A stretch of DNA of 23,964 nt from Bacilli bacterium (GTDB lineage: Bacteria; Bacillota_I; Bacilli_A; RF39; UBA660), in NCBI GenBank assembly GCA_900758495.1, contig CAAERO010000013.1:1-23964 (forward strand), read 5' to 3'. Positions 8,747-15,447 of the stretch are shown here, piece after piece (the first letter of the stretch is position 1; every line of letters starts with the position of its first letter). Position numbers and translations under genes: made by a program. The notes below the pieces were generated by a model. It saw nothing but the letters and a program-made list of their open reading frames with translations. It ran no database searches and was not told the origin of the DNA.

Positions 8747-8830
8747 TTAAATAAAGATATGTCTATTAATGAAATAAGTAGACACAGTGTATTTTTTATT
8801 AGTAAATTAGAAAAAGTTTCTAGTAATTAA
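8747..8830 (+). pseudogene. Frame-shifted C-terminal remnant of the Rpn-like gene
   Basis: In a different frame from the upstream gene, this stretch reads LNKDMSINEISRHSVFFISK and ends KLEKVSSN before TAA. It resembles the short helix-turn-helix tail of Rpn/PDDEXK transposase proteins (G/D-MSIEEIS...). It has no start of its own. The most economical view is that insertions or deletions between 8600 and 8747 broke the original gene. Confidence 0.5.
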
Positions 8831-8943
8831 AATATGAATTATGTACGGCACCACCTGTCGGAATTTATGTCTGTGGAGCCTTAGTTGGCTACGAAGCAGA
8901 AAACTCTAAACGTGAGTTTATAATTGTTGCTACTTTATTATAA
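8831..8943 (+). other. Unassigned GC-richer segment: gene relic or structured RNA
   Basis: This block is richer in GC than its surroundings and can be read two ways. As protein, one frame is open from the stop at 8830 to TAA at 8941-8943 and reads PPVGIYVCGALVGYEAENSK followed by REFIIVATLL, with no start codon. As RNA, GGC-A-CCAC and GTGG-A-GCC pair at about 8845-8881, and AAACTC/GAGTTT forms a second hairpin at about 8908-8928. I recognise neither a protein family nor an RNA family. The rpsP promoter begins 20 bases later. Confidence 0.35.
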
Positions 8944-8962
8944 AACTGTTAACAAAAAATAG

Positions 8963-8992
8963 TTGACAACATTCACTTCTTTGTATTACAAT
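8963..8992 (+). promoter_or_regulatory. Sigma-A promoter of rpsP-khpA
   Basis: TTGACA (8963-8968), an 18-bp spacer and TACAAT (8987-8992). It lies about 30 bp ahead of the rpsP start and separates rpsP from the degenerate region upstream. Confidence 0.75.
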
Positions 8993-9021
8993 ATTAATGC
9001 AAAGAGAAAGGAAGTGTAACT

Positions 9022-9306
9022 ATGGCAGTAAAAATTCGTTTAATGAGAATGGGAGCAAAGAAGCGTCCTACTTATCGTATCGTAGTAACTGATTCAAGAG
9101 CAAGACGTGACGGTGAATATCTTGAACTAGTTGGAACATATAATCCAATCGAAAAAGAAAATACTACAAAAATTAACGAAGAGGTAGCACTTAAATGGCT
9201 AGACCGTGGAGCAATACCTTCTGATACAGTACGCAGTTTACTAAAGAATGCAGGCGTTATGAAGAAGTATGCTGATAGCAAAAGTGTTAAGAAGGAAGCA
9301 AAGTAA
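9022..9306 (+). CDS. rpsP: 30S ribosomal protein S16
   Basis: 94 residues, close to the usual length of 80-95. The N-terminus MAVKIRLMRMGAKKRPTYRI and the following VVTDSRARRDGEYLELVGTYNP are diagnostic of S16, which binds 16S rRNA early in 30S assembly. AAAGGAAG precedes ATG 9022. The stop overlaps the start of khpA by one base (TAATG), so translation is probably coupled. In Bacillus this pair sits in ffh-rpsP-khpA-rimM-trmD. Here ffh is not upstream and a terminator follows khpA directly, so the cluster has been broken up. Confidence 0.98.
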   Translation: MAVKIRLMRMGAKKRPTYRIVVTDSRARRDGEYLELVGTYNPIEKENTTKINEEVALKWLDRGAIPSDTVRSLLKNAGVMKKYADSKSVKKEAK

Positions 9307-9548
9307 TGGATTTAACCAGGCTTGTTACAACCATTGTTAGTGGAATTGTTATTAACAAAGACGACATTAAAATAGAAGAATTTACTTCAGAAGACGAAAT
9401 TACAATTGAAGTTCTAGTTAAAGAAGAAGATATGGGAAGATTGATTGGTAAAAATGGAAAAATAATTAATGCCATTCGAACACTTCTACAAGCAGCTAAT
9501 TATCAAAACGGTAATAAACGAATTAAAATTAATGTCGATAAATTTTAA
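9306..9548 (+). CDS. khpA: KH-domain RNA-binding protein KhpA (YlqC)
   Basis: 80 residues, almost entirely one KH domain of type II. The RNA-binding GxxG loop is GKNG at residues 48-51, within GRLIGKNGKIINAIRTLL. KhpA partners with KhpB (Jag) in Firmicutes and binds many mRNAs, affecting cell elongation and division. Its position directly after rpsP, with a one-base overlap, is the conserved Firmicute arrangement. A long hairpin terminator follows at 9582. Confidence 0.95.
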   Translation: MDLTRLVTTIVSGIVINKDDIKIEEFTSEDEITIEVLVKEEDMGRLIGKNGKIINAIRTLLQAANYQNGNKRIKINVDKF

Positions 9549-9581
9549 GTCAATAATTGTATAAAAACTTAAAAAATAGAG

Positions 9582-9630
9582 AAGCTATTGATAAATGAAG
9601 GACATTCATTTGACATTGATAGCTTTTTTT
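9582..9630 (+). terminator. Rho-independent terminator of rpsP-khpA
   Basis: AAGCTAT (9582-9588) pairs with ATAGCTT (9619-9625). An inner stem of AAATGAA and TTCATTT extends it with small bulges, followed by a run of T. The downstream arm contains the -35 box of the next promoter. Confidence 0.75.
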
Positions 9631-9638
9631 GATATAAT
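9610..9638 (+). promoter_or_regulatory. Consensus sigma-A promoter of the ankyrin gene
   Basis: TTGACA (9610-9615), exactly 17 bp, TATAAT (9633-9638): a perfect consensus. The -35 lies in the 3' arm of the khpA terminator. Confidence 0.85.
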
Positions 9639-9672
9639 AAAGGCCGTCACGTAAAAAGATGAGGTGTTTTAA

Positions 9673-10368
9673 ATGTTTTACGCGGAAGAACAAGCACTAC
9701 TAGCCTGTGAAGAAGACCCGTCCCTGATATTCGAATTAATGAAGGAAGGTCACTTCTATTTAGTAGATAGTTTGTTAAGCAAGAAAAAAGTAAGTGTAGC
9801 AGAAACTGATGAAGCAGGTAATACTGTCTTAATGAAATTACTTAAACTACATCAATATGAATTAGTATTAAAGTATATTAATTATGATAAAGAGCTGGTT
9901 AATCATCAGAACAACGAAGGAAATACACTACTACATATTTTAGCAACCAAAAATTATATGAAAGTTGCACCAATTATTAAGAAATTAAAAAGAAATGAGA
10001 AATTATCGTATAATTTAAAAAACAATCAAGGAAAAACAATTCTTGACGTAGCAATCGAAAAAGATAATTTATCAACTGCTTTTAAAATCTTAGAAGATAA
10101 GAGATTTAATAATATAGACGTGATGAGCTTCTTATCTTTCTATAAGACATTTATTAAAAGTGGTGAATACGGTAAATATACTAAATTATCTAATCTAGAA
10201 GTTATCGTTTCAAACTTAGAAAAGAAAAATGAACTTTTACCAATTATGGATAAATTAGTAACAATGATTAAAGAAAACTTTGACCGAATTAAAAATGAAC
10301 TTATGAAAAATAAACTTACTTCTATGGATCACATCATTAAAGAAGTGCTAGTAGAAGTAGAAGCATAA
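9673..10368 (+). CDS. Ankyrin-repeat protein
   Basis: 231 residues, cytosolic (no signal peptide). Ankyrin-type repeats are visible at about 10-42, 47-78 (EAGNTVLMKLLKLHQYELVL), 81-113 (NEGNTLLHILATKNYMKVAP) and 117-147 (NQGKTILDVAIEKDNLSTAF), each with the G-x-T-x-L core. The C-terminal ~75 residues are helical and charged, outside the repeats. The start follows GAGGTG before ATG 9673, and the gene has its own perfect sigma-A promoter and terminator. Ankyrin repeats bind protein partners; the partner is unknown. The strong private promoter suggests constitutive expression. Confidence 0.85.
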   Translation: MFYAEEQALLACEEDPSLIFELMKEGHFYLVDSLLSKKKVSVAETDEAGNTVLMKLLKLHQYELVLKYINYDKELVNHQNNEGNTLLHILATKNYMKVAPIIKKLKRNEKLSYNLKNNQGKTILDVAIEKDNLSTAFKILEDKRFNNIDVMSFLSFYKTFIKSGEYGKYTKLSNLEVIVSNLEKKNELLPIMDKLVTMIKENFDRIKNELMKNKLTSMDHIIKEVLVEVEA

Positions 10369-10370
10369 AA

Positions 10371-10404
10371 AATACGCTTAGTTGTTTTGACTAGCGTATT
10401 TTTC
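10371..10404 (+). terminator. Rho-independent terminator of the ankyrin gene
   Basis: AATACGCTTAGT (about 10371-10382) pairs with ACTAGCGTATT (10390-10400) with one bulged T, followed by T-rich sequence. It overlaps the far end of the murI relic on the other strand. Confidence 0.75.
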
Positions 10405-10745
10405 CTTTTTAGAAAAGTATTCAACCATACATTTTTCATCACTATTCAATAAATTATTTTCTAATAATCTTTCTATCTGACTAGCCACGCCACTACTGAC
10501 ATCAATGATATTGATATTTTAAAAATATTTAATTTATCTATTATTAAAGAATAATATGTACAACCTAAGACAATTACATCAAGATGAATCTTAACTAGCT
10601 TTCTAATATCTTTTAATATTCTAGTTGTTTAATCTTTATAATAAACTTAATCTATTTTAGGCAATAATTATTTTATCTTATTAAGAATAATAGTATCACA
10701 AATACAAGAATCTAATATTACAATTTTTTATTCAGATATTTTCAC
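10378..10745 (-). pseudogene. murI: Decayed glutamate racemase gene (murI relic)
   Basis: Read on the minus strand from a GTG at 10745, the sequence gives KIVILDSCICDTIILNKIK, matching the racemase start KIxxxDSGxGGxxVxxxL. It continues LPKID, a stop and VYYKD (matching the LPxExxxYxGDT segment), then after a deletion DVIVLGCTYYSLIIDKL (the LGCTHYPLI motif with the second catalytic Cys), and finally IDVSSGVASQIERLLENNLL. In-frame stops, frame changes and loss of about 100 residues, including the ACNT catalytic segment, show it is dead. MurI makes D-glutamate for peptidoglycan and is normally essential, so a working copy or substitute must lie elsewhere. The remaining bases up to 10846 hold only the miaB promoter. 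Confidence 0.8.
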
Positions 10746-10797
10746 CTCAATTTTCTAATTACATCATAAAACAAAACATTACTTCTTCGTCTTTTCC

Positions 10798-10826
10798 TTG
10801 CAAAAAGAATGAAATTTCTATATACT
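10798..10826 (+). promoter_or_regulatory. Sigma-A promoter of miaB
   Basis: TTGCAA (10798-10803), 17-bp spacer, TATACT (10821-10826), about 20 bp before the miaB start and just ahead of its AGAGGTG ribosome site. Confidence 0.75.
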
Positions 10827-10846
10827 ATACAAGAGGTGAAAAGAGT

Positions 10847-12268
10847 ATGCATTTACCAAATTATAAAGAAGCAAAAACAACAGATAAAAGAAAATATGAA
10901 GAAAAAAATTATAAACTAAAAGAAGAATATAAAGATAGATTCCTAGGAAAGAAATGCTTCTTAAAAACCTATGGTTGCCAGATGAATGAACATGACAGCG
11001 AAATAATAACTGGTCTTTTAACAGAAATGGGGTTTACCTTTACAGACGACTATTTAGAAGCAGATCTAATTCTTTTAAATACCTGTTCTATCAGAGAAAA
11101 TGCTCATAATAAAGCATTTGGAATGCTAGGAAGAGCTAAACACTTAAAAGAAGAAAAGAAAGACTTAATGATTGGTCTATGTGGTTGTATGGCTCAAGAA
11201 GAAGGAGTAATTACAAACTTATTAGAAAAATATTCCTACCTGAATTTTGTTATTGGTACTCATAATATCTTTGAACTACCAGATACTTTAGTAAAATCAG
11301 TAGAAGAAGGAAAAATCCAGATTGAAGTCTATTCAAGAGAAAGAGAATTAGTAGAAAATCTTCCTACTAAAAGAAAAAATAAGTTCAAAGCTTATGTTAC
11401 TATCATCTATGGTTGTGATAAATTCTGTACTTACTGCATAGTTCCTTATACCAGAGGAAGACAAAGAAGCCGTAAGAAAGAAGAAATACTAGAAGAAATT
11501 AAAAAATTAAAAGAAGAAAACTATCAAGAAGTAACCTTATTAGGACAAAATGTTAATGCCTATGGAAAAGATTTATATGAAGACTATTCAATGGCTGAAC
11601 TATTAGCAGATGTTGCTGAACTTGGTATTCCAAGAGTAAGATTTATGACTAGTCATCCTTGGGACTTCACCGATTCCATGATAGATGTTATTGCTAAATA
11701 CGATAACATAATGCCAAGCATACATCTACCAGTCCAAGCAGGAAGTGATAGAATTTTAAAACTAATGGGAAGACGTTACAATATTGAAAGTTACTTAACT
11801 TTATTTCATAAGATGAAAGAAAAAATCAAAAACTGTGCTATATCAACTGATATAATAGTAGGATTTCCAACCGAAACAGAAGAAGATTTTGAAAAGACCT
11901 TGGAACTAGTAAAGGAATGCAAATATGATAATGCTTTCACTTTCATTTATTCCCCAAGAGAAAATACTCCTGCTGCCAAGATGAAAGATGATATTCCGCT
12001 TAGTGAGAAAGAGTCTCGTTTATATCGTTTGAATGAGGTAGTAAACACTTACTTTTTAGAAAATAATAAAAAACTATTAGATAAAGAAGTAGTAGTTTTA
12101 GTAGAAGGTAAATCCCCAAAGAAAGATGAAGAATACTTTGGTTACACTGATACAAATAAACTTGTTAATATTAAAAATGGAAATGATGATATTATTGGTA
12201 AAATCGTTAAAGTAAAAATAACAGATGCCAAGACTTGGAGCTTAGATGGCGAATATGTATCAAGATGA
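10847..12268 (+). CDS. miaB: tRNA-2-methylthio-N6-dimethylallyladenosine synthase MiaB
   Basis: Radical-SAM methylthiotransferase that adds the 2-methylthio group to i6A37 of tRNAs reading UNN codons. 473 residues, in the usual range. The N-terminal UPF0004 domain has the three auxiliary-cluster cysteines C44 (TYGCQMNEHDSE), C80 (NTCSIREN) and C114 (GCMAQ). The radical-SAM motif is C190-x3-C194-x2-C197 (YGCDKFCTYCIVPYTRGR). A TRAM domain closes the protein (about 405-470). TYGCQMN and PYTRGRQRSR favour MiaB over MtaB or RimO. A good sigma-A promoter lies upstream. The end overlaps the next gene by 23 bp. Confidence 0.97.
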   Translation: MHLPNYKEAKTTDKRKYEEKNYKLKEEYKDRFLGKKCFLKTYGCQMNEHDSEIITGLLTEMGFTFTDDYLEADLILLNTCSIRENAHNKAFGMLGRAKHLKEEKKDLMIGLCGCMAQEEGVITNLLEKYSYLNFVIGTHNIFELPDTLVKSVEEGKIQIEVYSRERELVENLPTKRKNKFKAYVTIIYGCDKFCTYCIVPYTRGRQRSRKKEEILEEIKKLKEENYQEVTLLGQNVNAYGKDLYEDYSMAELLADVAELGIPRVRFMTSHPWDFTDSMIDVIAKYDNIMPSIHLPVQAGSDRILKLMGRRYNIESYLTLFHKMKEKIKNCAISTDIIVGFPTETEEDFEKTLELVKECKYDNAFTFIYSPRENTPAAKMKDDIPLSEKESRLYRLNEVVNTYFLENNKKLLDKEVVVLVEGKSPKKDEEYFGYTDTNKLVNIKNGNDDIIGKIVKVKITDAKTWSLDGEYVSR

Positions 12269-12602
12269 AGAGATAATTCTAAAAGTTAAAGAATTAACTA
12301 ATAAAATAAAAGAAGACAAACTTTATCAAGATTATATGAAGCTAAGACAAGAATTAAAAAAAGATGAAAGTATAACGCAAACAATTGAAGAGATAAAACG
12401 TCTTCAAAGGAAATATGTTAAAACAAATTATCAAGATAAGGAAGTATTAGAAAAGATAAATAACTTAACAAACGAGTTAGAAAAAATACCCTTGTATGCA
12501 ATCTATCAACAAAAAGAAGAAGAGCTAAATAATAATTTAGTATTTATTAACGAAGGACTAAGAGATACATTCTCTAGTATCGTCAATTATGAACAGGATT
12601 GA
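12246..12602 (+). CDS. YmcA/YlbF-family protein (RicA-like)
   Basis: 118 residues, all-helical and highly charged, matching the YlbF/YmcA (Com_YlbF) family. It lies directly after miaB, exactly as ymcA (ricA) follows ymcB (miaB) in Bacillus. RicA, RicF and RicT form a complex that stimulates RNase Y-dependent mRNA maturation and affects competence, sporulation and biofilm formation. The protein has no cysteine, so it cannot contribute Cys ligands to the Fe-S clusters reported for the Bacillus complex. ATG 12246 is preceded by GGAG; ATG 12255 is an alternative. The stop codon sits inside a terminator stem. Assignment to RicA rather than YlbF rests on gene order. Confidence 0.82.
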   Translation: MANMYQDEEIILKVKELTNKIKEDKLYQDYMKLRQELKKDESITQTIEEIKRLQRKYVKTNYQDKEVLEKINNLTNELEKIPLYAIYQQKEEELNNNLVFINEGLRDTFSSIVNYEQD

Positions 12603-12620
12603 AAAAAGTCCTGTTTTTTA
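12592..12620 (+). terminator. Rho-independent terminator of miaB-ricA
   Basis: AACAGGA (12592-12598) pairs with TCCTGTT (12609-12615) and runs into T residues. The 5' arm lies within the final codons of the upstream gene. Confidence 0.75.
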
Positions 12621-12671
12621 ATGTTTATTTAATAAAACTCCTTTAAACTGAAAAACATGAAGGAGGAAAAC

Positions 12672-14111
12672 ATGTATATATTAAAAAATGCGATAACATC
12701 AATTACTAGAAACAAAGGGAGAAATATTTTAATAGGAATTATCATTATGATAATATCAGCTAGTGTAGCAGTAAGCTTAGCTATTAACAATACCGCTAGC
12801 AGTCTGATAAAATCTTATAAAGAAAAATATCAAGTAGAAGCAACCATCTCTGTTAATAGAGAAAATATGATGAAGGACTTTAATCCAGAAGATAAAGAAA
12901 ATTCGAAAAGTAATATGAAAGAGATGTTTTCTCTTGCTAATAATATCTCCATAAGTGATATTGAAAAATATGCCGATAGTAAATATGTAAAAAGTTATTA
13001 CTATATCCAAACAGTAGGAGTTAATGCTAATATCGAAAAAGTCGAGATGACTTCTAATAATGATATGATGGATAAAAGAAAAGATGGTAATAATGATAAT
13101 AAAGAAGGAGAAACCACCACTGACTTTAACTTGAAAGGGTATTCATCATATGATGCAATGAGTGAATTTGTAAGTGGTAATTATAAAATTACAGATGGTG
13201 AAGTCTTTGAAGACTTTGACAGTAACAACTGTTTAATTAACAGTGAACTAGCAACCATAAACAATCTAAAAGTAGGCGATACTATCACTGTAACCGATAC
13301 AGCAAATAATACCCATGCTTTAGTAATAAGTGGTATTTATGAAGAAAAAGAAGATACTGATAGTGGAATGAAAATGTTTGCTAATTCTGCTAATACCATT
13401 ATAACAAGTAGTAATTTTATTAGTAAAATGAGTGAAACCAATCAAGACTTAGCTGTAACAACAAGTCCTACATTCATTTTAACTTCAGGTGACATAGTAG
13501 ATAAATTTAGTAGTGAATTAACGAGTAAGGGCTTAAATGAAAACTTAACAGTACAAACAAACTTAGACCAAGTAGAAAATACTACTAGTACTATTTCTAA
13601 TGTAAAAACATTTGCTGTTACATTCTTAATCATTACCTTAATAATTGGAGCAGTTGTTCTTTTAATAATAAACATGATTAATATAAGAGAAAGAAAATAT
13701 GAAATCGGTGTTCTAAGAACAATTGGAATGAAAAAATCTAAAGTCTGTTTACAATTTGTTTTAGAATTATTAATAGTAGCTTTTGCTTCCCTTTTATTAG
13801 GAGCATTCACTGGTGCAATGGTTAGTGTACCTGTATCTAATTTGCTTTTAAAAAATGAAATAACAGCTAGCCAAGAAAATAGCAATAACATTCAAGAAAA
13901 TTTCGGACATGGTGGTAATAAACAAAATAATAGAAAGTTTAACGGTGTAGCAAATGTCGAGGCTTTCAATAGTATTGATGCTACTGTTGATATTAAAGTA
14001 TTACTAGAATTACTAGGAATAGGACTTTCTCTAACTTTAATTAGTTCATTAAGTGCTATTTTAAGTATTGAAAAGTTCTCACCATTAACAATATTGAAAG
14101 AGAGGTCTTAA
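12672..14111 (+). CDS. MacB/FtsX-like ABC transporter permease
   Basis: 479 residues from ATG 12672, chosen because AAGGAGG (12659-12665) sits 6 bases ahead; an ATG at 12657 overlaps that ribosome site. Topology is typical of MacB-type mechanotransmission permeases: TM1 (about 18-39), a ~270-residue extracellular domain with an Asn/Asp/Lys-rich low-complexity stretch (about 125-150), then TM2 (313-337), TM3 (357-385) and TM4 (442-468). A second polar insertion, with QENFGHGGNKQNN, lies between TM3 and TM4. IRERKYEIGVLRTIGMKKSK after TM2 is the conserved FtsX coupling region. It pairs with the ATPase one base downstream. Substrate unknown; lipoprotein, peptide or antibiotic export are family possibilities. 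Confidence 0.92.
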   Translation: MYILKNAITSITRNKGRNILIGIIIMIISASVAVSLAINNTASSLIKSYKEKYQVEATISVNRENMMKDFNPEDKENSKSNMKEMFSLANNISISDIEKYADSKYVKSYYYIQTVGVNANIEKVEMTSNNDMMDKRKDGNNDNKEGETTTDFNLKGYSSYDAMSEFVSGNYKITDGEVFEDFDSNNCLINSELATINNLKVGDTITVTDTANNTHALVISGIYEEKEDTDSGMKMFANSANTIITSSNFISKMSETNQDLAVTTSPTFILTSGDIVDKFSSELTSKGLNENLTVQTNLDQVENTTSTISNVKTFAVTFLIITLIIGAVVLLIINMINIRERKYEIGVLRTIGMKKSKVCLQFVLELLIVAFASLLLGAFTGAMVSVPVSNLLLKNEITASQENSNNIQENFGHGGNKQNNRKFNGVANVEAFNSIDATVDIKVLLELLGIGLSLTLISSLSAILSIEKFSPLTILKERS

Positions 14112-14112
14112 A

Positions 14113-14784
14113 ATGGGAAAAGTTATATTAAATCTTGATAATGTTTCTTATAGATATGCTGATGCTGAAGCAGATGATTATGTTCTAAAAGATATAAATT
14201 ATTCCTTTGAAACAGGAAAAGTATATGCTATTAAAGGAAAAAGTGGAAGTGGAAAGACAACTCTTTTATCACTTCTTAGTGGATTAGAAAATAATTATGA
14301 AGGTTCAATTGAATTTGCTGGAAAAGAATTAAAAAATATTGATTTAGATAATTATCGAAGTAGAGATATTGGTATTGTTTTTCAAAGTTATAACTTGCTC
14401 CCTCATCTAACAGCAATAGAAAATATTATTCTTTCAATGAATGTTAGTAACTTAAATATTGCTAATAAAGAAGAACAAGCTATTAGTTTAATGGAAAAAG
14501 TTGGACTTACTAAAAATCAGAAAGATAGAAGAGTTCTTAAACTGTCAGGTGGAGAGCAACAACGTGTTGCTATAGCAAGAAGTCTTTCATATAATCCTTT
14601 AATGATACTAGCAGATGAACCAACAGGAAATTTAGATAAAGAAACAGAAAATGAAATTCTTAAAATATTTAAAAGTCTAGCTAAAGAAGATAAGTGTATC
14701 ATAATAGTAACCCATTCTGAAAATGTTTGTTCCCAAGCAGACATAGTTTACGAATTAGTCAAAAATAAAAAGAAAAGATTTTAA
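14113..14784 (+). CDS. ABC transporter ATP-binding protein (LolD/MacB class)
   Basis: 223 residues, one complete nucleotide-binding domain. Walker A is GKSGSGKT (42-49), Q-loop FQSYNLLPHLTAIEN, signature LSGGEQQR (144-151), Walker B LADEPTGNLD (D168, catalytic E169) and H-loop His201 in VTHSE. The NLLPHLTAIEN segment is typical of ATPases that work with MacB/FtsX permeases rather than importers. The gene starts one base after the stop of the permease gene, within its AGAGAGG ribosome site region, so the two proteins form one complex. A shared bidirectional terminator follows. Confidence 0.95.
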   Translation: MGKVILNLDNVSYRYADAEADDYVLKDINYSFETGKVYAIKGKSGSGKTTLLSLLSGLENNYEGSIEFAGKELKNIDLDNYRSRDIGIVFQSYNLLPHLTAIENIILSMNVSNLNIANKEEQAISLMEKVGLTKNQKDRRVLKLSGGEQQRVAIARSLSYNPLMILADEPTGNLDKETENEILKIFKSLAKEDKCIIIVTHSENVCSQADIVYELVKNKKKRF

Positions 14785-14802
14785 TTGTAATCTTTTCTTT
14801 TT
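14767..14802. terminator. Bidirectional terminator between the ABC ATPase gene and cotE
   Basis: AAAAAGAAAAGATT (14767-14780) pairs perfectly with AATCTTTTCTTTTT (14789-14802) around an 8-base loop. A/T runs on both sides serve transcripts from either strand; it overlaps the ends of both convergent genes. Confidence 0.8.
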
Positions 14803-15361
14803 AATCTGTATTCTTTTCTAAAACTTCATCTTTATCGGCGATATAGTCTTCCACAACTTCTTCATCAATTTGTTTATTTATTGTCTCATCACTATCAGTG
14901 ATTTCTTCCCAATCATCATTATAATTATCTTCAACATTAATTCTTACTTTAGTATCACCAACTAATTCGATACCAAGTGTTTTTTCGATAGTTGTTAAAA
15001 TATCATTACCATTTATCTCCGCTTTAACACAACTTGGACCAGATAAACTTCTGATAATAATTTCTTCATTATTATTACTTTGATTATTTCCTTGAATAGT
15101 TACAACTTCATTATAACTATGCCTTTGCTTTAAAACTTCTGTTTTTGTATCATTATCATAAGAATACCAAACATTAATATCATAACTACCAGTGATATTT
15201 ACAATATTATTAATTTTTTCACCGCTAAAAGTATGATTTATTACCCAACAACCTAAAACAGTAGTGGGAGTATTTTCAGCTTGTAATGATAAGTTGTCGG
15301 TAAATTGTTTTTTACCTTTTCCGATAACTGCCTTGGTGACAATTTCTCTAAATGATGCCAA
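14801..15361 (-). CDS. cotE: Outer spore coat morphogenetic protein CotE
   Basis: 186 residues matching the Bacillus CotE family: FREIVTKAVIGKGKK at the N-terminus, TVLGCWVINH, GSYDINVWYSYDNDTKTEVL, IIRSLSGPSCVKAEI and a GDTKVRINVE strand, then the acidic C-terminal tail typical of CotE. In Bacillus, CotE is deposited on the forespore and organises the outer coat. The start is TTG 15361, preceded by GAGGAGGG at correct spacing; no ATG is available. CATACATTA on the minus strand at 15380-15388 resembles a sporulation-sigma -10 box but lies close to the ribosome site. The terminator is shared with the convergent ABC operon. Confidence 0.9.
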   Translation of the reverse strand: MASFREIVTKAVIGKGKKQFTDNLSLQAENTPTTVLGCWVINHTFSGEKINNIVNITGSYDINVWYSYDNDTKTEVLKQRHSYNEVVTIQGNNQSNNNEEIIIRSLSGPSCVKAEINGNDILTTIEKTLGIELVGDTKVRINVEDNYNDDWEEITDSDETINKQIDEEVVEDYIADKDEVLEKNTD

Positions 15362-15379
15362 ACTTATCCCTCCTCAATT

Positions 15380-15388
15380 TAATGTATG
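15380..15388 (-). promoter_or_regulatory. Possible sigma-E/sigma-K -10 element of cotE
   Basis: The minus strand reads CATACATTA, matching the sigma-E -10 (CATACAxT) and the sigma-K pattern CATAnnnTA. No clear -35 is seen, and the leader would be only about a dozen bases, so this is tentative. Confidence 0.35.
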
Positions 15389-15424
15389 CAAAAGATAAAT
15401 AATTTTTCCTATTAAAAACAAAAT

Positions 15425-15447
15425 AAAAAAGACTTTTAAAAAAGTCT
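15425..15447 (-). terminator. Rho-independent terminator of def
   Basis: On the minus strand AGACTTT and AAAGTCT (15441-15447 and 15430-15436) form a 7-bp stem with a 4-base loop, followed by a T run. It overlaps the def stop codon. Confidence 0.7.

Noticed and set aside
8831..8943. Known riboswitch or tmRNA/SRP/6S RNA before rpsP
   Set aside because: The conserved core motifs I know for these RNAs are absent, and the block lies upstream of the rpsP promoter rather than in its leader.
13442..13891. Long antisense open frame (149 codons) within the ABC permease gene
   Set aside because: It lies wholly opposite a well-supported gene with clear FtsX motifs, has no ribosome site, and such frames arise readily opposite AT-rich coding sequence.
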